DNA of 64,000 nucleotides. Source: Lophium mytilinum (Eukaryota > Ascomycota > Dothideomycetes > Mytilinidiales > Mytilinidiaceae). Position 1 is the stretch's first letter. Every line of letters starts with the position of its first letter. The notes beneath the pieces are model-generated. The model was not told the origin of the DNA. It did no database searches and saw only the letters and a program-made list of their open reading frames with translations. The DNA is taken from positions 1,654,616-1,718,615 of the forward strand of contig MU004186.1 in the NCBI GenBank assembly GCA_010093605.1, given 5' to 3'. Made by a program: the position numbers and the translations under genes. Shown here in pieces: positions 1 through 12,200 of this stretch.

Positions 1-3000
1 ACGCCGCCTAAGCCGGAAGAGCTTTCCGAGCTGGATTCTCTTCGCAACAAGATCGGAAACTCCTTCCAAGCAGCTGCCGGGCTAGTCAATGCTATTGCAA
101 AACCAGTCCCTCAGGGAACTGGTGATGGCAGCTATCTCCCCACAGAGCCGAGCGCCAGTCTGCTACACAAGATTGAAGGCACTTTGTCGGACATCAGTCA
201 CTTGTCAATTCCTGATATCAAAACCTTGATCGATATTCAGAAGTCCAGTATGTCTGGAGCATTGATAAACGACAAAACCTATCAGATGGAAGGTTTGGTC
301 CATGTAAGCGGATACCAATGATAACAGCAACGAGGCTGTTCCGCGCGCTTGCTAACATTCTTCCAGGCGGCAGCAGATCTACCAGACGGCTCGGGACTTC
401 GAACGAAGCTAACAGATCTGTTTCTTACGCAACTGTGGAACGACCTAGAGCATCCTCCCCAGTCGTTAGTAGTCTCATTCCATGGCACCAGCTCTCAAAA
501 TGTGTTATAGGCACCTGACCCAGATAGATATCTCGGCGGAAAGTACCAGTATCGGGCGGCTGATGGCTCAAACAACGTCAGTGAGCACAATTTTAACCAA
601 CACGGTGCTATCGCTGACTGTATTTACAGAGCCTCGTGCATCCTAGGCTAGGTGCAGCTGGTACCCCCTATGCGAGGACAGTGAAGCCGACCATGGCTCA
701 ACCGCCTTATCGCCCTGACCCTGGCGTTGTCTTCGACTCACTAATGACCCGCAAGCATCATGAGCTTCATCCTAACCGTATATCGAGTATGCTGTTCTAC
801 TTCGCCTCCATCATCATCCATGACCTATTCCGGACGGATCACCAAGATCCCTCGAACTCGTTGACCTCTTCCTATTTGGATCTTTCCCCGTTGTACGGTA
901 GCAATCAGGCGGAACAGGACTTGATGCGGACCAAAGACAAATACAACGGCAAGATCAAACCAGATTGTTTCTCAGAGGCTCGTCTGCTATCTTTCCCCCC
1001 TGGAGTTGGCGCACTCTTGATCATGTTTAATCGCTTTCACAATTACACTGTAGATAACCTTGCCGGCATAAACGAGAACGGCAGGTTCACAAAGCCTACG
1101 GAGCCGGCGGACCCGAAGGATAGCAAAGCCGCGGACGCTTACAAGGCAAAGTTGGTCAAGTATGATGAGGACCTTTTCCAAACTGGGCGGCTCATCACCT
1201 GTGGTCTGTACATCAACATCGTTCTAGTCGACTACGTCCGGACGATCCTGAACCTGAATCGTACCGACAGCAACTGGCAACTGAACCCTCGTGCCATCAT
1301 CAAAGATGGGCCTCCACTTGGAGTAGGGAATCAGGTCTCCGCAGAGTTCAACTTAGTATACCGATGGCATTCCGCCGTCTCAGACAAGGATGAAAAGTGG
1401 ACGCAAGACCTGTGGGATAAGATGTTCCCCGGTAGAGATGCGAAGTCCGTTGGCCAAGATGAATTCCTTAACAAGCTCAAGGATATGTATCATACCACAC
1501 CAAAAGAGCCCGAGTTGCGACCATTCGGAGGCCTGAAGCGTAATGCGGACGGCACCTATCCCGATGATGGCCTGGTCAAGATCTTGAAGGAGAGTGTTGA
1601 GGATTGTGCAAACTCCTTCGGAGCAAACAGAGTACCAGCCGTGATGCGAGCAATTGAGGTTCTCGGTATCCAGCAGGCGCGTTCTTGGAACCTCTGCTCG
1701 TTGAATGAGTTCAGGAAATATTTTGGACTGACGCCTCATGAGTCTTTCGAGAGCATCAACCCCGACAAAGACGTCGCCGAGCAGCTGAAGAATCTATACG
1801 AAACTCCTGACCAGGTTGAAATATATCCCGGTATCGTTGTCGAAGAGGCGAAGAAGCCATTGGCTCCCGGCGCTGGCCTCACACCACCCTTCACCGTCTC
1901 TCGAGCGGTGCTCTCCGATGCTGTTGCTCTTGTGCGAGGCGACAGATTCTATACGCTTGACTACAATCCTAAAACCTTGACGAACTGGGGATTCGCACAA
2001 GTTGACACCGATACCGGTATCGATAACGGTTGCGTCTTCTACAAGTTGTTCCTCCGCGCGTTCCCGGACCACTTCGAACAGAACTCGGTATATGCTCACT
2101 ATCCATTCACAACTCCAGATGCCATGAAGGACGTTCTAGTAGACCTTCACAAGGATCATCTGTACAACTTCGACAAGCCGAAATTCACGCCTCACCCGCA
2201 CATTATTCTTGGATATGAGGCGGCTACTAAAATCTTGGGTGACAAAGATACCTTCAAGGTCACTTGGGGAAAGAATATCGAGTTCTTAATGGGATCCCCA
2301 GCCAAGGACTTCATGCTTGCTGGAGACGGGCCCAAGAACGCCGAGTCGCGGAAGATGATGAAAGACGCGCTGTATACCAAGGACTGGAACGCGGAAGTGA
2401 AGGCATACTACGAGACTACCACCAAGAAGCTACTGAAAGAGAAATCCGCAAAGATCGCAGACTTCACGCAAGTCGATATCATTCGCGACATCGGCAACCT
2501 CGCCCATCTTCACTTCTGCTCCGAGCTCTTCATGCTCCCCTTAAAGACCGACAGCACGCCCGGCGTCATGACCGAAGCCGAGCTCTACCTCATCATGTCC
2601 GCAGTCTTCGCCCTCGTCTTCTTCGACGTCGACGTAGCCTCATCCTTCCCCCTCCACGTCAAAGCCCAAAAAGCCACCGCCCTCCTCGGCAAACTTGTCC
2701 AACTCAACGTCGAAGAAATCGCGCACGCCGGCGTCCTCTCCTCCGTCATGCAATCCATCTGGCCCAACGACACCCCACTCAAGCACTACGGCAAGCACAT
2801 GATCAAGCGCCTCCTCGACTCGGGCCTCGACGTCAAAACGCTCGTCTGGGGCCATATCCTCGGCACCGCCGGCGGCATGGTCGCCAACCAAGGCCAGCTC
2901 TTCGGTCAGACGATCGAATTCTTCCTCACCGACCCCCTCGGCAAAGAGCAATGGCCCAAAGTGCAAGCCCTCGCGCAGCTCGACACCGACGACGCCTTCG

Positions 3001-3518
3001 ACACGCTGATGCACTACTTCCTCGAAGGCTCGCGCCTCTACGGCGAAACCGGCGTCTTCCGCGACGTCGCTACCGCCGCTGAGATCCACGACGGCGATAC
3101 TACGCTGCAGCTAAAGGCCGGCGACCGCGTCTTCGTGCACCTTCGCGCTGTCTCGCATGACCCGGTGGCGTTCCCGCACCCAGATCAGTTCGACCCGACG
3201 CGCGATCTGGATTCGTATGTGCATCTGGGCTCCGGCCCGCATGAGTGTCTGGGCTTGCCGATGACGCGGGTTGCGTTGACGACGATGCTGAGGGAGGTGG
3301 CGAGGTTGCCGGGTTTGCGGCCGGCGTTGGGCCCGCAGGGGCGCGTGCATAAGGTCGCGAAGGTGTTGTTTGAGGGGGAGAGGTACCCGTATCATGCGTA
3401 TTTGACGGAGAAGCATGATAGTTATTGGCCGTTTCCATGCTGTAAGTTTTCTTCCTATGTTATAGTTGGAGGGGTGATTGCTAATGTTTTGGTAGCGCTG
3501 AAGGTCAATTGGGATTAG
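1..3518 (+). CDS. ppoA-like: Psi-producing oxygenase / linoleate diol synthase (heme dioxygenase-P450 fusion), 5' end cut by window
   Basis: Converts C18 unsaturated fatty acids to hydroperoxides in the N-terminal cyclooxygenase-like heme domain and isomerises them to diols in the C-terminal P450 domain; the products are the psi-factor oxylipins. Exons read as 1-303, 367-464, 528-576, 630-3441 and 3496-3518, about 1094 residues, so only a few N-terminal residues are missing compared with the usual 1080-1120. The distal-His motif IHDLF lies near 817, and the catalytic Tyr and proximal His in YRWH lie near 1361. The P450 part has an ANQ I-helix motif near 2884, ExxR as EGSR near 3023, and the heme Cys in GPHECLG near 3235. 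The retained Cys argues for a PpoA-like bifunctional enzyme and not the PpoC type. The last 54-nt intron restores the conserved KVNWD end. Subfamily and regiospecificity (5,8- or 7,8-diol) cannot be decided here. Confidence 0.93.
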
Positions 3519-3814
3519 AGTTGGGGTTGGTGGTGGTTGCGGTGAGTAGAGGGGGTCTGGAGGGGGTGACGTCTTGGGACTGAGGGTTGCTGGACTTGGA
3601 TAGCAAAAGTGTCGACTAGTAACTCGAATTGGTGTGCGTACATTGGGTAGGTGGCTTCTTCGGGCTCGCGACGTACTCCTTCTGAATGAGAAACCCCATT
3701 GTTGGCTCCTGAAAGAAACGCATAGAGTGGACGGTTTCTTCAAGCTTGAAAATGGTGAGGCCTTAACAAGGACAGCGATTGAGTGCTACAGGGCTCCACT
3801 CCACCTTCCATGTT

Positions 3815-4618
3815 ATGCGGCGCACGTAGCGCACCCCCTTGCGTGCCATCTGTCTCTCCTGAAAAACCTCCTCCGCGGTGAGATTCCTGACTTCTTTCAA
3901 TAAAAGCACTCCGTTGGGTGCACGTAAGGTACCCCCCTTAACGTCCCCTCTTCGCCTACCAGGAAATTGTCGTACGTGGTTAGATAGGCGATTCTTCTCA
4001 TGAAAGGAACTGCTTGGGTGCAGGTTGCGGCTCCTCTTGCGTGCCATCCGCGTCTATGAAAAGCTCATTTACGCGGTCAGATATGTGGTTTCTGCTTATA
4101 AAAGGGACTGCGTGAGGTATACGCAGTGTACTCCTTTGTGTGCCATTCGTGTCTATGAAGAATTCTCTCTCGCGGTTAGATCTGTTACTTCCTCTAAGAA
4201 AAGGGACTACGCTGGGGCATACGTAACATGCCCCTTTGCGTGGTATCCGCGTCGAAGAAAGAACATTTCAGGCGGTTAGATATGTGAAATCTTCTTCTAA
4301 AACGGACTACGCTAGGGCAGACGTAGCGTACCCCTTTGCGTAGCCTCTCTGTCTGCCCTAAATCCGTTTATGCGGTTGGATCCGTGACTTCCTGCAGTGA
4401 AGTCAACCACGCATTGGCAAACGTAGCATACCCCTCTGCGTACCCTCCGCGCTTAGTGAAGTCCTACCACACGGTTAGATCTGTACCTTCTTCCGCTAAA
4501 AGGGACTACACCAAGGCATACGTAGCGTACCCTTTTCCATAACCTTCGCGGTTACTGAAGTCCTTTCACACGGTCAGATCTGAGACTTCTTCCGTCAAAA
4601 GGGATTACGTTAGCTACA
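3815..4618. repeat. Tandem array, eight degenerate ~100 bp units
   Basis: A core like cgtagcgtacccctttgcgt recurs at about 3825, 3923, 4023, 4122, 4221, 4321, 4421 and 4520, a spacing of 98-100 bp. Each unit also carries a middle block like gcggttagatctgt and an end block like aaaagggactacg. Copies differ by substitutions but hardly by length. Some stretches stay open as a 33-residue peptide period, but 98- and 100-bp units shift the frame. It sits between the oxylipin synthase and the rhodopsin-like gene. No gene was recognised in the rest of 3519-5060. Confidence 0.9.
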
Positions 4619-4718
4619 CACGCGTGAGAAATTGAAGGCGTGGTAGGTACATATGATATTGGAACGATGGTACTGTCAATTCCGTATCCCAGTGCACGTG
4701 GCTTTAGGCACTCATATC

Positions 4719-4743
4719 GGGGGGGGGGGGGGGGGGGGGGGGG
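4719..4743 (+). repeat. Uninterrupted 25-G homopolymer
   Basis: Twenty-five consecutive G residues lie about 100 bp after the tandem array. The length is likely to vary between strains and between sequencing runs. On the minus strand it gives a false poly-proline run in an ORF that is not a credible gene. Confidence 0.95.
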
Positions 4744-5060
4744 AAGAAGAGCTGCTAGCGAAAAGTAGGAGTTATGGGCCGAGGAAGGAGGGGTGCTGCA
4801 GTGATTAAGGGAACGTATCAGGGGGACTGCGCTTCGCGATACAAAGACGGAAACGTGCGAAGATGTGCATGTGAGAGACGGCGAGTGGGAGTAAGGCATA
4901 GCGCTCAGAGCGCTAAAACCTGTATTTATGAATTTCATGATTCCCATCCTCTTTCAGTTACATCTGATCCCAATCGCGCAGAGACCCAAAGACAAAAAGC
5001 CGCCGTCATCCCCCCAAGTTCTATGAAACACACCACCACCCCGACTGTGATCGAGGAAGA

Positions 5061-6612
5061 CTACCGTGTCGTCCACTCCTGCGTGAACTCCTGCGTCACC
5101 GTAATCTTCTGATCCCGCTTCGACATCCGATGGGCATCAAGCGGCCCGGTATTCTCGATAGCATACTGCTCGTTTATCTCGGGAACGTTGATCTCCCTGG
5201 TAGACCCGTGTTCCGACCCGGCCTCCACATTCATGGTCCTTTTGCTGTCGCCGAGGGAACGCAGGGGGTAGTCTTCGTCGAGTTGCTGGAAGTTCGAGGA
5301 GTGCAGCTTCTCGCTTGTGTTTTTGCTCTTGGAGAGAGAGCTAAAGCCGGAGCCGAGGAGTGGGCGGATTACGGGCAGGCAGGCGAGCGTGATGCCGATG
5401 GCTGGCTCGAGCATGCTCCAGATCAGCGCGTTGGGGACGGAGTAGGTGATGTCGGAGTCTGGGAGGGTTAGATGATGTTTGAGGATTCGAGTCGTTGCGG
5501 CTTGAAGTGGCATATCAGAGAGGTGTAGTCTGACTTACAAGAGAGATGGATGAGCGTAATCAGTCGAACGACGCTGACAACACACACGAAGAAGCCTACA
5601 GTGAACACACCTAGGAGTCCAATCTTATTGGCCCTTTTCATCTGTAGATTCCAGATGAGCGGGAGCGGAAGGGCCAGTACAATGACTTATAGTGGTGGTA
5701 CAAGATCAGCAAGAGTTCCAGATAAAGAAGTGCGTTGATACTACTAAAGCCTGCTCTATACTTTCTACGAATAGTGAAGCCCTCTTGAAACGCTAATCAA
5801 ATTAGGCTGCGTAAGGACAACACCATGCGGCAGTATAGGGACAAACACGTAGTGTATGTACCGGGGTTTTACTTACCGTCGGTACAGATGTTAAATGCTC
5901 CTGTGAGCTCGTACGACAGGATTTGATTGCCGCAGTGTCCGTTAGGAATAGTCTGATCCCAATTGAAAGCGAACGGCCGGCAAAGCAGAAATCCGCAAAT
6001 AATAACGCTTAATGCCCACAGAACGACGACTACGCCGATAATGCGAGCGGCAAGTCGAAAGGCAGGGACCGTGAAAATTCTCGTATAGAAGAATAGAATT
6101 GAAGTCTTGGTGAACATGAGACTCGTTGCCCAGAGGATTTGCACAGCGATAAGGTCCTTCAGCATGTCAGCAACATGTCTTTACAGAGTACAAGACAAAG
6201 GTTGATAGAAATGTGGACCAGGGAAATAGTCACCTTTGCGAAAATAGTCAATGGTTGACGTCCATATTTGCCCACTACCTCAGTGACATGAAGGCCAACG
6301 CCGCCATGCACAACTCCTGTATAGAGTTAAATCTATAGAAGGCGAAAAGTAGTGGATTTGAAATTTACCAACAATATCACATCCCACAAGCCCCAGAAAG
6401 CAGACCTTAATTTAGTATTAGTGAAATGTTCATTGCGCAGTCGTTGATGTCTCTACCAGTGCTAGAAAAATGGAGTAGTCATCCCACTCAAGTTGGAGTC
6501 GCTTTTTTCTTCTCGCGAAAAGGCGCAATGTGACTGAAATCGTGGCAATTGCAGCAAACGTCACAGCAACAGCCACCGGCGACTTCTGGGATGAAGTACG
6601 TAGGGGAATCAT
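5061..6612 (-). CDS. Fungal rhodopsin-fold (PTH11-like) integral membrane protein
   Basis: Seven-helix membrane protein of the fungal rhodopsin/PTH11-like family, thought to act as plasma-membrane receptors; the ligand is unknown. Exons on the minus strand read as 6612-6457, 6405-6369, 6316-6234, 6156-5877, 5685-5539 and 5500-5061, all joining in frame. Visible family features are a WDDY after the first helix, a GVGLH stretch, a TKTSILFFYTRIF segment, a Cys-containing loop around CRPFAFNWD, and PLPLIWNLQ before the last helices. A polar C-terminal tail of roughly 110 residues ends in EWTTR. The last intron is only 38 nt, very short for a fungus. Genes with this fold often lie in or beside metabolite clusters, and the P450 and methyltransferase follow downstream. 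The start is the first ATG of the open frame; the 5' end is not otherwise supported. Confidence 0.85.
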
Positions 6613-8395
6613 GATGGTGTGGAAAACGGTAGGCTACGAAGAAGTAGAGGGCAGATCAAGAAAGCCCCCGAGGGAGTGTGAGAGGCGAAGAAGCACTTCA
6701 CCAATAGACCTAGCGCAGACTCTGGGCTCTCGGAATGAGGGTCGACAGAGGGGAAAGCCATTGAAAGAGCATCCGCGCATTAACACAAAAGAAATGGTAT
6801 GAAGATCTTTGCCAACATGATACTACGTGCTGCAGGCACGGATCCACAATCAACCGCGGTCGAAGAGCCGATCCATCGGAAGTCAGCTCCCTAGCGGCCC
6901 AAAGGGTTCATCAGGATCCGTGGTGAAGGTGTACCTGGAGCTTGCTCAACGATCACAGAACTCAACCAATTGAACGCAAGGAGCGACGAAGCAGCTAAGC
7001 CTGTATGAACACTGACACGGTGGCGTTGTGTCTACCCGAGCCCTGATACTACAAGCGCTCCCGGTCCCACAGTCCTGGAGCGTCCTAGTCAGAGGAACAC
7101 GAAAGATCCATAGTGTTCACGACTCGCGAAAGACTTTGTTGGCCAGGGAGAGCAGCAGAACCGATGTATTTCGAGTTCCCGGTGCTATCGTCTGGGTCAG
7201 CGTAAGCAACCCTCTTGTAATAGAGGAGAGAGCTGTGTAGAAGAGGGACGGCACTGTGGCCCCTACTACATCTTCGCGGAAGATTGAAAAATGCCTACTG
7301 TACTTTCCTGCTTTCTTTACATCCGCTCTGGTAGGCGGACACGCTGTCGATCAGCTTGCGAAGACATCTCCACATAACATCTTCTGTATGCGAGCCTTTA
7401 GGGCCCAGATGAAACGACCGGGTCTTGGACCACTGTAACCCCCACCGAGGGGGCTGCTCCCTGGTTGCGGAGCCGGTGGCCCGTTATCCGCAGACGTTTT
7501 CGCCGCTCCCGCGCCTTAGCACAGACCGTACTATGCGCAGTGCTACATATCAGTAGTATGTATTGCTCTCTATATATGTGGTAGAGGGCGTTGATTGTAC
7601 GTAAGCCGTCACGTTAACAATGAACTTACATGTGACGTAGTGAACCAGATGCTCTGAAGTTGTCGAGAAATTTTCTTTCAACTTGCGCAGACAAGCTTTT
7701 TGATGTCTGTCTCATGTGCCCGAAGGAAGAAAGCAGTGTCTACCCCACTTTACTGCCACGAGCCTTTAACTGCAGCATCAAGCCTTCCTGATCGTCGTGA
7801 TGTGTATCTAGCGAGACGGCTCAAGCATGCTGATATTCCGAAGTCGCTCGTGGGGCTAAGGAATCATTTCGTAAGAGGCGTATTGTTTAATTTGAAAATC
7901 TTCTCTTCACACTAACGCTATTTTTCGGAGAATCACCGCATGTGTACTAAGGTGGACGGAATCTAGTAACATTGGTAAGTGGATTACTGTAAGCTGGAAG
8001 TCTGATCCTAAAGGGGTCTCAGCAGCACAGCAGGGTCTTCGAGAGTTCCGGTGTGCCGGAATCAGTTCTAGACTCCGCGGAGCGCGTTTTGTATAAGTCC
8101 AAGGATTTGTGGTAAGTGACAAGGATAATATAGCCCACCGAAAAGTTCCGAAGATCACTTCCCTTTCAACGACTAAAATCAGCCAGGATGAATAGCTTGC
8201 CGTTCGACACTAGCCGAATTTCGCTGCGGCATCTCCTTTGGTCGAATCCACGACTCGAGCGAATCAATGATAGGCGAATTCTCCTTAGCCATAGTTTTTT
8301 GTCCTGGCCGCTCACGCGAGGAGATCGCGTCTTCGCTTCTCCGATAAACATCGAAACGGCCTCGTGTTGGGTTGTCTTTCTTTCACAAGCCAAGG
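6613..8395. other. Intergenic, no gene recognised
   Basis: About 1.8 kb between the divergent rhodopsin-like and P450 genes. Only short overlapping ORFs without recognisable domains are present. A loose imperfect inverted repeat around gtcacgtt and acatgtgac lies near 7605-7640. It presumably holds both promoters. Confidence 0.6.
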
Positions 8396-10106
8396 ATGTT
8401 TTCCGGCCTCATGGAGGGTGTAAGTTACCCCACTATCGCCGGTATTCTGCTTTTTGCCTCCATCTTGGTAGTAGCAATTAGAAGGAGATACTTTTCGTCT
8501 ATCAGTGATATTCCAGGCCCCTTCCTGGCATCCTTCTCGGTCTTGTGGGAAGTATGGAGTATTATCGGAGGACGCATTGAGTTCAAGACCATTGCTCTAC
8601 ATGAGAAGCTCGGTAGGCTTTGACTATGGCCGCAATGACCGTAGCTGATAAAGCTCTGAAGGATACTTCGTTCGTATTAGCCATAATGAAGTCAGTGTCA
8701 GCCACCCAGAGGGTATACGCAAGATCCTCCTCAACCCCATCCGAAAGGCCGATTGGTACAAGGTTATGGCTCTCCCAGACCACAGGTTTCAGGTGCTCCC
8801 CCTATTGAATTTAGTCGATTTGAGATTCTCTCTTGCTAAGATAGGCAGACACCGATGTCTGAGGTTGATCCTAAGATACGCGTCGAGAGAGCTAGGAATG
8901 TTGCTGCTGCTTACTCTCTTTCGCACATCATCAAGTTCGAGCCATATGTCGATGGCGCCATCTCACTTCTGAGCAAACGCCTGGGTGAACTTGCTGCTGG
9001 TGGCAAACCAGTTGAGTTTGATAAATGGTTCAACTACATGGCTTTCGATGTGATTGGAGAGGTCACGTTTTCCAACGCTTTCGGATTCCTTGAAAGCGGG
9101 AAAGACCTAGGAGGGAGTATCGCCAACTCCAGAGTCTTGACTCTTTACGTCACGATTGCAGGCTTCTTCTATTCGCTCCACAAGCACACTCTCGGTAATC
9201 CGATTGTGAACAAGCTGAACCTCATGCCGCAACAACATATTTTCGATACTACGAAGCGGGCCATTCAGATCCGGCAGAAGAATCCGGATGTGAGGAACGA
9301 TATGCTATCGGTGTGGCTGCAGCAACTCAAGGAGTATCCAGACCGATTCAAGGAGAACGACATGTATGGTGTGGTAAATGCAACGGTCGGGGCTGGTGCC
9401 GATACTGTGTCAGCATCTCTTCAAGCGTTTTTTTATTACATGTTGAGAAGTCCAGCAAGCTTTCAACGTTGTCGAGAAGAAATTGATGAAGCGCAGACGG
9501 AAAAGGACCGCCCAGTGCCCTACAATGTCGCTCGACAGCTGCCATATCTCCAGGCCTGCTTGAAGGAGACTTGGAGATTGCATACTCCAGTTGCCCTTGG
9601 TCTGGCAAGAGTTGTTCCCAAGGAGGGACTGACTATTGGCGGAAGATTCTTCGAACCAGGTGTAAGTTGATCTCGAGATGAGGCACTGCAAAAACAACGA
9701 TTCTAGATGCGTGAGCAGAACTAATTAGAAGCAGACCAAGCTTAGTATACACCAATGGGTCATCCACAGGAGCAAAGAATTTTTTGGTGAAGACGCTAGC
9801 GAGTTCAATCCTTCAAGATGGCTCGAGCCGAGAGGACAGGCGATGGAACAGTATTACATACCGGTGAGACGTGAGAAATTTCCGCATGGGATTGAAGCTG
9901 ACTAGGCTGGACAGTTTGGCGCTGGATACAATTCGTGCCCTGGGCGTAACCTAGCAATGCTAGAGGTTTCGAAAGCTGCTTCCACCTTAGTGCGAGACTT
10001 CGACATTCGTCAGGTCGACCCAAAGCAGAGCTGGACTTACGAGTGTCATTTCACCGCCGTACCGTATGGGTGGCCTTGTTATGTCACGCGGAGGGAGACT
10101 TCATAG
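8396..10106 (+). CDS. Cytochrome P450, pisatin-demethylase-like microsomal monooxygenase
   Basis: Heme-thiolate monooxygenase of about 493 residues; the substrate is unknown. Exons 8396-8612, 8662-8792, 8849-9661, 9735-9863 and 9915-10106 join in frame without stops. An N-terminal membrane anchor (residues about 10-28) is followed by the proline hinge in DIPGPF. The body shows an HRFQ/MSEVDPK region after the second intron, the oxygen-binding I-helix AGADT near 9391, ExxR as ETWR near 9567, and the heme signature FGAGYNSCPGR near 9915. The sequence style (WYKVMALPDHRFQ, PYVDGA) resembles the pisatin demethylase and benzoate hydroxylase group of fungal P450s. It converges on the methyltransferase gene downstream, which suggests a shared tailoring role, but this is inference. 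The gene appears intact. Confidence 0.93.
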
Positions 10107-10557
10107 TGCCCGTAGTCAACTCGGTGGCGGAAGACTTACTAATGATGAGTCCGCATTCGCTCCTTGAGCTTTCTGACTCTGTCAGGCTGTAAGACTCTCC
10201 AATGTATAGGCGCTGTTCTCCAAGAGCCTTGATTGGGCATTCCTCTAGGTATGAGCGGACTTGCCAGCAATGAGAATATAGTAGCGATAATAAAGGATTT
10301 GACGACATGTTTGATCCAATTCGAGAGATCTGCTGATGGATGAAGGTGGAGGAGATGAGTATACGACGTCGAGCAGTCTTTGTGAGTTTGCGCTAATGAC
10401 GCTAGGCCTAATAAGGGTGTAACTTTTGATTCTCTATCGCTCTCTTATTCTAGCAATCCCATCTCGGCAGTGTTGAATCCCTGCTTGCTTGATATTGCTT
10501 TTAGTATTAACAAGCCGAATGGCCTGGTGAAATACTCAGCCTCACAAAGTACAGGCT
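10107..10557. other. Convergent intergenic spacer
   Basis: The region lies between the 3' ends of the P450 and methyltransferase genes. I see no gene or repeat in it. Confidence 0.6.
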
Positions 10558-11360
10558 TCACCCCCTCTTGACAAGATATCCAACAATAAACGGAATCGCC
10601 GTCGTTGGATCCACGCTCTCCAGGTGCACCTCTTCCCAACCCTCTTTCCCTGCTGCGTCCAACAAATACTGCTTAGTGTTTCGATCAACGGTACATCCTC
10701 CCATGAAGAATTTCCAGCCTAAGAGAGCATAGATGGCCTGGAATAGTCTCGCGAGTATGGCACCGTCATCGCGCCATGGATTGATGACATGTTCGCAGAA
10801 AATCAATCTTCCTCCCGGCTTGATAAGTCTGTACAGCCCTTGGATAGTTTCTTCAGGCCGCGGCACTCCACACAGAACACGCACACACACAACCTCGTCA
10901 AATACGCCTTGAGAAGCACCGTCTTTAAAGACACTAGCTTTTGCGAGCGCTGGAATCAAGCTTTCGGGCTCTCCGCCGCAATGCAGCGCCTTGTACTTCC
11001 CACCGAAGCCGGTTTTCTCGGCACTCCTTAGCAAGCCGGGGTGGAGATCGATGCCTGGCTCCGCTCCGTACATGATATCGACTTTCGAGGCATCAAAGCG
11101 AGTAAGTTGTTCCCCGCTGCCAGGGCCAACGTCGAGGACAGTGCCGTGGACGGTTTGGAGAAGTTCGTCCAAGTTGCCTGGCATTTCAAGAGACATAGCT
11201 TCGCCTGATAGGATATTAAGACTTTGATTGAGGGGAATTGTAGTCGATGGGGACTACCATTGTTTATCCAGATTCTTGCAAAAGACTTTTCTCGCAGTTT
11301 GGAAAGGTTGAAGAGCAGAGATGGTTCGCGATGGACAAAAATTGTTTCCAGTATCGTCAT
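10558..11360 (-). CDS. Class I SAM-dependent methyltransferase
   Basis: Methyltransferase of about 249 residues in two exons, 11360-11258 and 11204-10558. Motif I is LDVGPGSGEQL, followed by an acidic residue in the GAEPGIDLHP stretch; later motifs are FDEVVCVRVLCGV and LIKPGGRLIFCEH. The C-terminal VDPTTAIPFIVGYLVKRG with the HLES strand resembles the METTL7/TMT1-like and fungal relatives that act on small or lipophilic substrates, but the acceptor is unknown. The first ATG places a short N-terminal segment in front of the domain. The gene is convergent with the P450 and divergent from the SDR gene across an 840 bp promoter region, which supports a tailoring function in common. Confidence 0.87.
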
Positions 11361-12200
11361 ACCAAAGTCTATGGGTTCTAGTCAGCATAACGCTGTAGTG
11401 CAACGTTGTTCGACATTTGCATACGGTAGACAGCCAGCCCCAATAGGAGAGAGGGCCGAAGAAGCCTTGGAATCCAGTCTGCCAAAGCCATTTTGATAAA
11501 TTGTGCGCTGAAATCGAGTAAGCGGCGGGACAAGTCGTGACGGGCTGAGCGCCGAGGCTGCGAGAAATTTCAAGTCAAAGAAAAGGCGGGAGGATACGAG
11601 TTTTATAGTTTGGGATAGGCCTAAACTGCGTGCCACGGCCCAAGCCGATTGTCTAAACTGCAAGTAGCTCTTTGAGGGCTGATACAGGGAGGGTGCGGGG
11701 TGATCACAGACAGCCAACTCTCGAACTCCTCTGTGCGATACCTAGATACGGTTTTCAATGAATCAATCTATAGCCCAGCATAAAACGAAACAGAGGCTAA
11801 ATTAAGATAGGGCTGCAGCTATATAGCATTCTGGACGGAGCAATAAGTCTAATGCTGTGCAGATATGAAACGGGAGTGACGTCTAGATCAGAACCAGTGT
11901 AATTCATATTAGAGAGTTTTGCTGTCTCGATGCCTTGTAAGGTTCTTACCACAACTCGAGCATGCTATGAACTCCGCACCAGCTTACCGCGAGGCCTTAT
12001 GGTGGGCCTCAAATACAACGCATGCTCCTGTTGATGGCTCGCCGAGCTCATCGCGACCTATTTGTGGAGAATGGTGCATGATCCTAGATATGATCACTTT
12101 CTGCTTCAAATAGCTCCCTTCCCCTCCTCCCCCCCTCGTCAACATCACGGCCTGCCTCGGTCCTAACTTCTTCGACCCGTTCTGTCATAAGTTCTTCATC
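11361..12200. other. Divergent promoter region between methyltransferase and SDR genes
   Basis: 840 bp between two divergent starts. No coding segment was recognised. A pyrimidine-rich stretch just before the SDR start (about 12116-12145) is typical of fungal core promoters. Confidence 0.55.

Noticed and set aside
2264-3089. Long Arg-rich ORFs overlapping the oxygenase gene on both strands
   Set aside because: They are other-frame reads of a GC-rich exon that clearly encodes the P450 domain.
4552-4947. Minus-strand ORF with a poly-proline run
   Set aside because: The proline run is only the poly-G tract read on the other strand, and the rest overlaps the tandem array without domain-like sequence.
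7440-7640. Structured-looking GC stretch and loose inverted repeat considered as tRNA or hairpin RNA
   Set aside because: No cloverleaf, no A/B-box pair, and the stem is imperfect.
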